This document shows positions 35,151 to 46,800 of a DNA stretch of 64,000 nt, piece by piece. The stretch is from Hysterangium stoloniferum. Its lineage: Eukaryota > Basidiomycota > Agaricomycetes > Hysterangiales > Hysterangiaceae. Under the pieces are notes generated by a model. It saw only the letters and a program-made list of their open reading frames with translations. It had not been told where the DNA came from and did not search any database. A program made the position numbers and the translations under genes. Position 1 is the first letter of the stretch. The number at the start of each line of letters is the position of its first letter. Location: the NCBI GenBank assembly GCA_015178975.1, contig WHVD01000005.1, positions 496,001-560,000 on the forward strand, written 5' to 3'.

Positions 35151-35396
35151 TTTTTTTCGACAAAGGGAGATGATGGCTGATATCACTATCTGTTAGAGAC
35201 TCTGAGACCTCGATCCTTATCAACCCGGACCAGTTTCCTGGAGCGCCTCATGGCATCATCAATGTGTATTATCAAGTCGCGTGCTACAAAACATTTTAAC
35301 CTCACACCATCATCATACCAGCCAGCATCGATACTTCACTCAATTTTGCCAATACTCACGTCTTCGCCTCACCTGCAACCAATTTATAATAAGAAA

Positions 35397-36744
35397 ATGT
35401 CACTTCCAGGCAGTGCGATATTGACGGAACCGCCGTTGGGTGCGTTTGCGCCGTTTCATCATGCACCTGAGACAACGAAAAAGCCACAGGTTCCGAAGCA
35501 GGCTATTACTGCCAAGGGACTCACGCATGCACCTGGTATGCTCGATGCTAGGTATGTACGACAATATGAGAAGGAAAAAGAAAGGAAAAATTGATCACGC
35601 GACAGGGCCTACAAGTTACCTCAATTTAAGTTGGACTTACTGAAAATACTATCTACCTTGCACCTCGCCGACTGGGAGAGAATAGAAATTCCTGCGGCAG
35701 TGTTGATAGAAAAGGTTAGCGGGTCACTCACGAATGCGATTTTCTTCGTGTCATATCCCGGGGTAGTTACGCTTCTTTTGCGGATTTATGGCCCGTCATC
35801 GTCTTCCTTGATATCACGAACGCACGAGTTGAATATGCTGCACGTGCTGTCGTCGCGGTATGGGATTGGACCGCGTGTGTATGGGACGTTTGACAACGGG
35901 CGGGTGGAAGAGTACTTTTCGAGCACGGCGTTGACGCCGGCGGAGATGAGAGACAAGGAAGTGAGTCGGTGGGTTGGAATGCGCATGGCAGAACTGCACA
36001 GGGTTGACCTGATGAATTTCGACTGGGTGGACGGGAGTGGAAGTGAAGGAGTGAAAAAAAAAGTGCGGAAGTGGCTGGCGGTAGCGAAGGATGTTGTGAG
36101 ACTGGCAAAAGAGGCTGGGAGTGCTAGTGTGGGGCGGCTGGAGGAGCTGGATTTAGACCAGTTTGGCGTTGAATGGGAGCGGTACTGGGTCTGGCTGATG
36201 GCTTGGGAGAGGGAGCACGGACGAAGCCCACGGGTGTTTGCACACAACGACACACAGTACGGGAACCTACTGCGGCTAAAGAAGCTAGGAAAGGGAGAGG
36301 CGCCGCATCATAGGGTGAGTGGAATGTTTGATATTTTAAGATGATATTGATTGATATTGGGTGGCGCAGATCATTGTTGTTGATTTCGAGTATGCATCAC
36401 TGAATCCGGCGGCGTTTGACATTGGAAACCATTTTCATGAATGGACGGCGGATTATCATGGGACGCGTCCCCATGAGCTGGATGTTTCGCAGTATCCATC
36501 GAAGGAGGAACGGTACAACTTTTACGGTGGATATTTAGAGACGAGTGCGACGGAGGAAAATGTGAGATGGCTGGACGCGAGTGTGATGGCATGGTCGGCG
36601 GCGTCCCATGGGATGTGGGCGGTCTGGGGTGTTGTTCAAGGGCGGGATGATGTGTTGTCCGAGGGGCAGTCTGACTTTGATTATGTTGGATATGCGGCGT
36701 CCCGGATGCGGCTCTTCCGGGCGTCATCAGAGTTCTGGGTCTGA
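35397..36744 (+). CDS. choline/ethanolamine kinase
   Basis: First enzyme of the Kennedy pathway for phosphatidylcholine and phosphatidylethanolamine; phosphorylates choline or ethanolamine with ATP. Start MSLPGSAILTEPPLG. An intron (about 35551-35605) joins GMLDAR to AYKLPQFKLDLLKIL. The ATP-binding part is VSGSLTNAIFFVSYPG...TLLLRIYG. Then RTHELNMLHVLSSRYGIGPRVYGTF and Brenner's phosphotransferase motif FAHNDTQYGNLL; after the second intron, VVDFEYASLNPAAFDIGNHFHEW carries the metal-binding Asp. It ends RLFRASSEFWV. Catalytic residues are all present. Upstream in-frame codons are open, but the ATG at 35397 follows the leader-like ataagaaa. UAS-INO-like sites upstream fit lipid-precursor control. 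Confidence 0.93.
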
Positions 36745-37356
36745 AATTTGGGGCGTGAATTGAATTTTTTGGCAGAGATAGATTCTTGTTCGAGAATTCA
36801 AAGAAGTGTGAATTGAATTGAGAGGAGTTTGAAACGTGAAGTGAATAGATTTCATATCCGCGGTGCGCCTATCCTGATGTATCCTGATGTATCCTATTGT
36901 ATCCTGTGTATCGCACAATATCCCACAATCTTGATTCCGTCGAACCAAGCACCCTGGTCTTCCCTGTTCTCCTTCCCTTTCTTCCTTCTCCTCCTACCTC
37001 CATCCTCTTACCCTCCTGCTCCCTGCTCCCCCGCCCCCACCTCCTCATCACACTGTCTAAATTATTAAAAATTATTCAGTGATATCAAACTCAACTTCTT
37101 ATTTTTTTTTTTCAACCCAATTTCGCTACAATCGATCCACAACGTGTTCCCCACGTTTCATCATATACCGACATCCATCTCTTCTCCTGCCAGTTCCCTC
37201 CCTGAACACACCCCATCCATCGATCGTAAATCGAAAAACGACTGATCAAAACGACCCAAACGACATACACACGACTCTCTCCCAATTTTATTCAACATAT
37301 ACCTATCTCTATCTAGGTTATCATCAAAGGTGTCTCCTTTTACCCCACTCAGTCAG
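36745..37356. other. intergenic region and long leader of the CCCH gene
   Basis: Contains a small tandem repeat (about 36869-36910, unit tatcctgatg) and a strong C/T-rich tract (about 36955-37050), typical of fungal core promoters. A second pyrimidine-rich leader runs to the ATG at 37357. Confidence 0.6.
36869..36910 (+). repeat. tandem repeat, unit tatcctgatg
   Basis: Two exact and two decayed copies of a 10-nt unit in the intergenic region upstream of the CCCH gene. Confidence 0.6.
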
Positions 37357-40146
37357 ATGAGAGACTTACTTCCTTCGCCCGCAGCAATGCATCCCGTTCT
37401 CACATCTCAGTCCGCTGCTACCTTTCGTCCCCTTCCCCCCCTCAACGTAAAGCAAAATATCGATTGGGCTACAGAATGTCAGACGCCGCTCACCGCTAAT
37501 GAAGACCCTAACCCTTCCGTCTCTTCCACTGCCGGTTCAAAGGATAACACCGCTTCTCCAAGCCCCGGCTCAGACGACGGCCCAAACGAACCCAACACGC
37601 CACCCTCGCGCCCATCCAACACTCATCAAAAGCCCTCTTTTAATACCAACGGCTCCTACAGTTGGCGAAGCATCACTGATGACCTCGTAAAGATGCAAAT
37701 ATCAGAGTCAAAGCCCGAGCAGGACGTCTCCTCTCGCTATCCAATTCCTACCCATCTGTCTTTTCAGCCTTCCGCACAAGCTGTCCATTCCCGGGCGTCT
37801 TCCGGTGATACCTCCACTGCTTCCGAGGTTCCTGCTCCTCCTTCCGCCGCTGGTTTACAGATTAACACTGCGGTAGGCAGCGCCCGCACGAGTCAACCAT
37901 TCACTGCTGCTCCTGATTTCCGTCCTCGTTCCTTCCAGGACGGTCTTGACGCAGAGAGAAAACGTTTCCAGCCGATAACCCCCGTCAAGGCTCAAGTTCC
38001 TGCTATAAACACTGCAGTGGGCTCTGTTGATGCCCAAGGTCCTCACACCTCGCCCCCTCGTGAGCGCTTCCAGTCTCCACAGGTTCAGCGCGTTCAGGCA
38101 CAAGAACAGCAGGCTCGTTATCCGTCTTTGCAAGATCAACAGCCTACGTATCCCTCAATTCAGCAGGGCCAATTTCCACCACAAAGTGCACAGCCGTATC
38201 AAAATAATAACAACGGTCAGCAGCAGGCCCAGGGTCAGCAAGGCCATCGACCGCCGCCCATTAATGTTGTCCATAACCCTATTGACTTCCGAATGACTCG
38301 TGCAGATGATGAGTACATGCAACCCCGCATCCCGAACTCCACCCAGTTCCAACAAGGCGGCCGCGTTCTCTCTGACAATGCTGGATACCCTCGTCCTCCA
38401 CCCCCCGGACCGCCCCTCAGTACCCGCAACATATTCCATACCCAGCATACCCTAGTCCACACCTTCCCCTCGGCCCCCCGACACCCCAGCTCTACGATCT
38501 AGCGCTACCCAATTCCCCATTCCGTAATGCCCATCAACATTCGGCATCGGACCCTGCTGCCCTCGCTGCTGCTGCAGGCATGAATATAGGCCTCCGTGAG
38601 CAGGTCGCGCTCATGCAAGGTCATCTTCCCACTTTACATCCGTTCAATCTCAATGTGGGAGGTAGTCCGCTTCCCCCTCACGCCACAATGTTGTATCCCC
38701 CACAGTTCTTCCCCGGGCAGGATGCATATGCCGCCGCCGCCGCCGCCATGCAAGGTTTTGTGAACCGTAACCAACAGCAGCAGCAGCAGCAGCAGCAACC
38801 CCCGTTGAGTGCGAATTCGTATGGCAGCCCACCGGGGTCTGCGACCAGTCAAAATGGGAACCCTGGTGGTCCGAGTGCGAATAACCGTAAGTTGGGCCTT
38901 TACAAGACCGAATTGTGCCGTAGTTGGGAGGAGAAAGGTAGTTGTCGATATGGACCCAAGTGTCAGTTTGCTCATGGGGAGGATGAAATTAGAAAAGTTG
39001 CGAGACATCCAAAGGTAAACAATATTAGTGTATATGCGCATTGATGTTTTGCTGATATTTGAAAAAAAAAAATTTTCAGTATAAGACTGAAATTTGCAGG
39101 GTGAGCAGCATTGTCAAATTTATTAAAAGCATTTTCGTCGTTTTAACGCCTATTTCCTCCAGACGTTCTGGGTTTCTGGCTCATGCCCATATGGAAAACG
39201 ATGCTGCTTCATCCACACCGAGCTCCCCGCGCCTGGCGTAACTCCTGTCGCTGGGTCTCCACCCGCCGAAACTGCATCTGGCTCTTCGAATCCTACCTCT
39301 GGCACTTCTGCCTCTGAGCGTGCTCGATCTGGTAGTGTCACCAGCGATGTGAACGAATCTGCACCCGTCTCCCTCCTCACCCGTATCCAAAATCAGCGCA
39401 CGGCCGATGCCCAAGCTGCAGTTAACGCTGCCGCGAACGCAGGTTCAACACCCACAGAAGGCAGCGCGACACCGACATTCCAGTTCCCTCAACAACGCCC
39501 GGGTGCACTCCGTGTTGACACTAGCACGATTGATACGCAATTGTCGATGAAACAGAACAAGTCTGCATATCCTTACATGAATAATCAATCTTTCTCGAAA
39601 ACTGGCGAACATGTGCAGCTTATCTCGCCTGGACCGGTTACTGCTGGACCTGACCTTGGTCGTTCAATTGCAAGGTTCGACTCCGCGTATGATGTGAGTA
39701 ATATCTAGCTATTTGTACTGATTACCATATCCCGACCTTGACACAACTTATAGCGCTTCAACAAGGCCCAAACGCCAACAGTCGCACAACAGGCCCCTAC
39801 GAATATGCAAACAGCAACAAATAACCCCCTGCGCCATTCGTTCAACGGCACTGAGTCACTCAACCTGCAGGCACAACTCTCCCTTGCTACGCCTCCCATC
39901 CCCACCAAGGTCTCCCCGCCTCCTAACCCCGCGCACTCGCGCTCTGAGAGCGCAACTGGGAATAACAACTGGAACCCTGGGTTCTCGCGTAGTGGACTCG
40001 GCGGCATGCCGTCGAATGCAGGCTCCCCCTGGTCAGGTGAGCTCAGTGTTGGCGCGAACAGGATGAATGTCAGCAACGGCTCACCGGGAGCACAAGGCTC
40101 TGCTGCTGCAAACGCCAACAATGTTAACGAGAGAAAATGGTCGTAA
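37357..40146 (+). CDS. tandem CCCH zinc-finger RNA-binding protein, TIS11/CTH1 type
   Basis: Binds AU-rich 3' UTR elements and promotes mRNA decay in known family members. A long disordered Ser/Pro/Gln-rich N-terminal half is followed by an Ala run and a Q10 tract (about 38740-38805). Finger 1 is [18 protein letters not shown] with PKCQFAH; finger 2 is YKTEICR joined to [18 protein letters not shown]. Both are Cx8Cx5Cx3H with the YKTEL/YKTEI lead-in. The YKTEICR exon is only 21 nt (39080-39100). A Ser/Asn-rich tail ends NERKWS. One join is doubtful: the frame must change near 38365-38420, best explained by a 56-nt phase-0 intron with a weak GTTCTC donor ([11 protein letters not shown]) or else by a frameshift in the C6 run at 38401. 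GTG at 37330 is not the start. Confidence 0.88.
38774..38804 (+). repeat. CAG-type polyglutamine tract
   Basis: (CAG/CAA)n encoding ten consecutive Gln in the linker before the CCCH fingers, preceded by a GCC-rich polyalanine run. A likely length polymorphism. Confidence 0.8.
39080..39100 (+). other. 21-nt micro-exon carrying the first Cys of CCCH finger 2
   Basis: TATAAGACTGAAATTTGCAGG between ..TTTTCAG and GTGAGC; encodes YKTEICR. Skipping it keeps the frame (21 nt) but removes the first zinc ligand of finger 2. Confidence 0.8.
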
Positions 40147-40807
40147 ACATATCGTTACTTTTACCGTATATGTGCTGTCTTTCCGTGTATCCCTCTCCCC
40201 CCTTCCATTTATCGCAATCACCATTTTCCTGCCATCGGATGCAATGATTATGATTTTTCCCTCTCTGTTTCTCTCCTCTCTGTTCCTTTTTACATGGACA
40301 ATCTCACGTCCTCCATCTGATTTACACTTGTTTACTAGTCTGTCTGTCTCCATTTACTACTCTTTTAGTATCTCTCGTCTCGCTGCCCTAGCTCTTGATC
40401 GAATCTCCGACGCCTAGTGTGGTACACTTTCGTCTTGCATGTTCTTGTCCTTGATACACTTGCTTTCCCATCAATTTATTACAGTCCTACTAAATCAAAG
40501 CTTTGCCCAGTTGCCAATCTCCGCGCACATGCTATCAATTGCAGTAGTGTGGGAGGCTGTAAGCCTGGTGGCTTACGACATACCGATTACATTATCACAG
40601 ACGCGCGTAGTATCATTAATCGTTTTACTTACTGTCATCATTGTGTATTGTACTCGCCGTTCTCGAGGAATACAGTTTGGTCCTATCAACGTCTGGACCG
40701 ATGCCAATGTAAGGCTGCATTAGACAGCAGCCTTTCAGAGGCTTAGTATTAAAATAACATTCACATCATTGCATGTCAAGTAGGTAGTAGTCACAGAGAG
40801 AAACAAT
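40147..40807. other. convergent 3' regions
   Basis: About 660 bp between the ends of the CCCH gene and Blm10-B. Pyrimidine-rich at first (40180-40330). Open frames here look accidental. No gene seen. Confidence 0.5.
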
Positions 40808-43800
40808 TTATGCATAATAAGAGTTTCCAGAAAGCATCGTAGACAATCCCTGAAGTTGATCCTCGTTGAATTGGTGTTGGTCGATATGCCACATATCTTG
40901 ATGAGTCTTCTTAAAATCCGCGGCGCATCTATTAAGGGATTTCAATACGTCATAAATTTCTAATCATCCTACGAGAGCTCACCTTCTAATCGTCTGGGCG
41001 ATAGGCGGAGGATCAGTTGCGTGCGGCGCCAGCTCTGCACAAAATAATAGTTAGTAATAATAGAAGCTCACGCATCCGCCGCCTCACCTTCGCATAATGA
41101 TGGCATCCATGGAGCAACCGTATATGGATATGCGTCGATCAGCGCGACAATGCCAAGTATACCTGCATGCAGTTTCTTCAACGTTTCCGCGTACGTAGGA
41201 GCCTGTCGCGAGGGAAGACGAGCCCGTCGCACGATGCCCACAAATTGCTCCTTGAGAGGTAAAATACGGTGGCGCTGTGAACTTCGCAGGACGGAGCTCA
41301 GCGTTTTGGCGGCCATCTCCCGGACTTCGAGATTCTCGTCCTCCAGACATTGCATCAACACGTCCATCATCTTGGTCATGGATGCCTCAGAAAATGATGT
41401 TAAATTGCGGTACCAAAATACTGCCAAGGTGGGCAATGCATTGAGTCGCACACGCCAACTCGTTGAAGACACAATAGCCTCAGTAAACATCGTCGCCACG
41501 GTTTCGACATACTCGTGAGGAGGCACCACTGCGGATAGCACGTAAAGGACAGCCGTCGAATACACTTGTAAATCAGAACTCTATATTTTCAATGGACGTT
41601 AAATTGAAGCAGGTGTTCGCAACAAACTAATCGTATACTCACATCATTAAGCTCTGCCATTTCAAGGAATGAGGGAAGAAGCGGTGCAGAATACGGGAAG
41701 ATAGCCGGCGCAAACGCGCTATGCGCGCCGGTCCATATGAACTGCAACAGAGTTAAACCAACCTTGTCATACTATTGCAAAACGTCATTCCATGTTTTCT
41801 AGTTTCAAAACTGTTGTATCAAAACACACCTGCGATTGAGCCTGGTTTGGCGGTGGCAGGCGAGCTTGCTTCCACTCTGGGAATAAGCGGACAAACTCCT
41901 GAATTCTCTCTCGGTGCTTGACCTCTCGAAGGCGAAGAGGGTCCGGCTGCGTCATCACAGCAGAAAGCAAGTCTTCCGTTGACGTGTAACCTGGATGCCA
42001 TTGTATTTTGACAACTGCGTCAAGGTCAGCAGCAATGTGAGCTCTGATCTACACATGGTGTGAACCCGACTACGGCCAAGTGCATTGAAATAGTTTGACA
42101 GACCTCAGCATATCCAGTGTCTGCATTATCGAAAAACAGTTGAACATATTCCTCGGCATATGGTTCGAACCGCTGGCCAAGGCAATCGACCATTATTCCA
42201 ATAAGACTTATCGATTTGCTCACTAACGGAGAATTAATATTCGTTATAAATGTGGTATGAGTCAACGCACTCAAAAATGGTGACCCGCCAGAAAACTCGA
42301 GAGGAAGGGAACGGATGAAGTTTATTAGAGGCCGATTGCGCCGTGGATCCCAATAACGAAGTTGTAAAGAAAACACGGACTCCCAGATCTGTACCGTATC
42401 AGGCGTAATCGCTGAAAGGATGCGAGGTAGCCGGGGAACGATCCATGCCCAGGCTTTATCAGACGATTGGCTAGGCCAATGTTTGGAGGCTAACGAATAT
42501 TAAAACATTAGAATCATACAACCTTATATTGATATGGTCATATAAAACCTCTTAGTATGCCCTGTATGATTTCGGCAGCAGCTCTTTGCTTGAATCGGTC
42601 GCCATCTTGCCATAAAGGTTCCAATACAGTTAGAGCGGTCTCAAGGTGTCGATCTTCAAACATTTTATCTGGTCGGTTTTCAGTGAATATAATATAATAC
42701 ACCCAAAGAGATAAATACCCACATAAAGACTTGATGAACGCGATATGATCTGATCGCACATCAGTCGTACCGTTACCTGCCGTACTCGACTCTTGTGCCC
42801 ACAGAGAAGATAGTTTTTCGAGCCAGGACGACTCATCAATTGCTTGCCGAAGAACTTTCAAAACGGAAGCGCTTGAAGACTCCCAAACAAACGTAGGGCC
42901 CGTCTCGCCAGGTGGGCGATATGCCTTGACATCTTTACTCCAGACCAAAAACCCAGTAGGTAGCTTGTCGACAAAGTATCTGGGTACAATCAACACTTTT
43001 GGAATAAATAAAGAAACTAAACATGGCTTACCGATCACTTGTATCTGAGATAGGTCGATGCAGATTTGTCATAAATACTTGCGGATCGTCTAGATGTACG
43101 ACAAGAGAGAGGGGGTTCTGCCAGTTATCAAGCCAAAGGTCCTCAACAGTTCGACTCCAGGATCTAATCTTTACCATCCGAAGAAGTCTTACAAGAGCAC
43201 TACATGAAAGAAATCAGCGCATCCGAGAATGGGCGTGGAGAAAGCTCACCGAATGCTACAAGCCCGTAGTGACGGGTGATCGCTTAATGCGCTCTCTACA
43301 AAGAACTGAGCAACGTCGGGAGAAGGAGCAATATCTCGCCTGATCATATGCGATAGAAGACGAGCAGCTGCTTGCACGTATCTCCACTGGTATATTCTTA
43401 TTATGTCAAGTGGACTCTCAAACAAAAACAGGAACTAACGTGAGTAGTTGGTGCCCGAGCCACTTCTAAAGCGGACTTCAACATGGTCTCGTAAGTCTTT
43501 TCCTTGCATAACAACGTAGGATTTAGAGTAGACATAGACTTGCTCAACAGCGGAAGTTGGCTGTCCGGAAGTCCATACTCTAGTTGTATAGCTGAAATGG
43601 CCGTATCCACGTTTGGTAGCTCCATCGTATATGTATGAGTCGCAAACCCTTCCGGAGTAAAATTACCCAGAGCTTCTATTAATGTTGTCGAAACGAGCTT
43701 CTGGATGCTAGGCTACTAGGCCTCAGTGTCTTGACGTTTCTCTTTTCTGATGTGTGCATACCTTCTCTTGATGTTGGCAATTCAACAGAGTTTCTATGTA

Positions 43801-46800
43801 TCTACTAGCGTACTGGCGATCCTTCACGGCATAACTAGCGGTGGACTTGCTGGAAAGAACATATAAGGCGCCTTTCATACGGTCAGGATCCGTATTTTTC
43901 GCCAACGCATCTAATAAATGAGGTAAAGTGAAGCGGGTAGATCGAATATAGTGCTGCATGACATCCATGAGCACAGATTGACCTTGTCTATACAATCCCA
44001 TCGAGTCATGGCGAGTGAAGAAAAATCCATAAACTTATGCTTACCGTCGGACACGAGTGTAAGGTGATAATGACAACTCTACGAGGTCCCGTAGTAGATC
44101 GTCATCCAGCTCGTCACGTTGACGAAACATGGAGTTCAAGTAAACTCTAGTAGAATGATACAACTGAGTACGCTTCAATAGAACGAGGCGAGAGAACTGC
44201 TTCGACTTGGACCATAAACGTTGTAAACTGTAATGAAAGGGTTGGCATTATGATTGAATAAAGGGCGTAATTCCCGGTGGAGGAACTCACTCCCTAACAA
44301 TAATATAACCTTTGTTGAGGGCTCCAAATGTTCCTGCCGTGACTCCATATTCGAGAAGATAGATGTCAATAGCCCGCGAAATAGAGAGGATTGCATCGAT
44401 ATGGTCCTCTGCGCCAGACTCCCTCAACGCAATGGATGCCCTGTGCAGTAAATTTCCAAATTGCCTTTTGTGAGTCATGACCTTCTGGTATCGAGGATCT
44501 TCTGGGTCTGTCAAGGTATATCCAGCTTCAATCCTCAAGGGAACAGGCAAAAATTCAGCCATTTCTGCGCCATCTAATATGCAGGGATTTACAACTTTTT
44601 TCTGTCCCTCAAGAATGATGGTGGGCAGCCCACTCCATGACGATCGTACGACATGGAGATACCTATTATAGTATAGATTCACCAAGTATGTAATGATCCA
44701 AGAGTTGTGACAACTTACCGGCAAAAGTCGTTCCTCCAGACACTACCCCATGTAGATTTGGGCTGATCTAGCAAAGTCTCTAACTTAACGATGCTAGGCT
44801 GCACAATCTGCTCCAAGAATTCTAAAGCAAATTCAATCTCCCCCTCAGAAGGGACTAAGGATCACTGAGTGAAAATGCTTGTCCGGAATGGTAACATCGA
44901 ACCTACCATGCCATTCCGCCTTCACGTCTTTGGCTTCGTAGAGCTTACCCCAGTATACAAAATTATCTTGATCAAACGCTAAAACAGCGTCAGCCAAAAC
45001 CACAATATCGCACAGTAATAAGAACACACCCGGATCGTCCCATTCGTCGGTGTTCACAAAGCGGGAATTAATTGGGTGGACCCCAGTGACAGTGTTAAGT
45101 ATCCTGGCAACCAACCTCCCAGTACTGGTATAACCTCGCTCGCTCAAGGTCTTATCGACCAGGAGTGACACCAGCTTTAAAATATCGCCTTTGTGCTGGA
45201 GTAACTGAGAAGAGGATCTATAAGTACGCAGGACATTGGAGAAAATAAACACCAACACTAGGGCCCCCATATCCCATACAGCCCCGAAGGATGGACATGT
45301 CTGCGGTTTAAATCAGTATTGAAATGGTATAGACATTATATAGATATTCACTCCAATGCAAAGTCGTGTCAGATGGGATGGCACCATGGGTGGATGTCGT
45401 TCTTATGTTTGAAGCGCCATGTCGTAGCTCTATCTCGATTTGTTCCATACAATAGGGGAGGAACTTTTTGATAGTTTTCTCAGGCTTCACCCTAGCAAGA
45501 CAGCCAATCAGGCCACCAAAGGCTCGAACGGCATTACTCTTTGCGTTGGACGTTGCATAGTCGTATGTCAAGTTCAGAACGAAGTCGAAGAGAGGATCTG
45601 ATAGATGCAAGCATATGACATCTATTGTGCTCTTCAGCGATTTGATCACGCTCTCCTCCTGTTTGCCGCCCTATTATGGAATAAGAACAAGCTATAGATA
45701 GTATTACACGGTCCAACCTTACCGTCGTGTTACGTTTCCCACCTTCTTCTGGCAGATTCTCATATAGAGCAAATACTCGTCTAAAAAAGCTCACGACCCA
45801 ATCTATGAAGTTGGTCAGAGGATGTGTGCGGCCAAGACGTGTACATAATTCTTACCAGCAAAGCCTGCGGTGCTGTCCCGAACGAGAGCGCGTTCCTCAG
45901 CTCTGTCAAGGGTTTGGTCCGACTCAGTTCCATCAGGAAGTCGCTCCTCTACATTTGTCATAACAGTATCACCCATATCGTCAGAGATTATCCTTTGGGA
46001 TGATATCTGGGTTAAATCAGCGATTTTCACGCTTTGGAGAACAGCAACCAAAAACATAGTTGTACAAATGGTCTTAGAGGGATCATTCTAATCGAAAGTG
46101 ATCAGCTAAACACCAACTAACCAATGTGTTGGAACAAACCAGATCTATTCCAGGAAGACACAATTCTAAAAGCGGTAACAGATGCTTTTGACCCCCGAGC
46201 CATAGATGCTCTGAAATCAAAGGCAGCGCCACTCCAGATAGCGTGCTGAGGACGGCTGTGGTGCGATGTGTTTCGTTGATACTTTCCAGACCGCTATAGG
46301 CGCGCTCCAAAATCGCTGGCATTACCAAAGAAGGCTGAAGGATTGCCATAATTCGCAGAGCTCCCTGCGCGAAAGACATCGAAACTGGATCCTTCGAAAA
46401 CATGGATAAAAGGGCTGGGGTGCGGAGAATAAGAACGAATTGACGTTTAATCGCAGGTGTGAGTCGATGAGTCTAGGTAGAATTATATAAGATTCGGGCT
46501 AATCATATCGAATCAACTCAACTAGTGGCGTACGACAGGAGGACTGTTCTTCCTCCTTCCAGCGTTTCGCAAATTCCGCACAAACTCTATGTAGGAAGGT
46601 CGTCAGGCAGAGCGTCCAGATGCCTGCGTTAGACGGATGGAAATATGTCTCTGTGCTGGTGATAAGCCTTTCAAGAGTGTCAAGTCCTCTAGACCCCGCC
46701 AGAAAACGCTTTAAGCCGTTTTCAAGGCCACCCTCGTTGTTCTGGCTCTGGATTACCCTGGGTGGCCCATCAACACTCATAGAGTAAACCAAGATCTGAG

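Larger units (their letters stand above)
27678..35396. other. 7.7-kb gene-poor island
   Basis: The neighbouring genes are about 0.1-0.6 kb apart, but here I find no intact gene in 7.7 kb. It holds a GC-rich patch (about 28430-28760), a 224-residue orphan reading frame (29075-29749 minus), protein-like but broken segments (about 30820-32410 plus), a TA microsatellite (33129-33142) and, at its right end, the choline kinase upstream region. Confidence 0.55.

Noticed and set aside
37330-37356. Upstream start for the CCCH protein
   Set aside because: The codon is GTG; the first ATG in frame is 37357. Likewise 59980 (GTG) was rejected for OGT in favour of 60016.
40417-40746. 110-codon open frame between the CCCH gene and Blm10-B
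   Set aside because: Lies in the 3' region of converging genes, has no motif and no intron structure.
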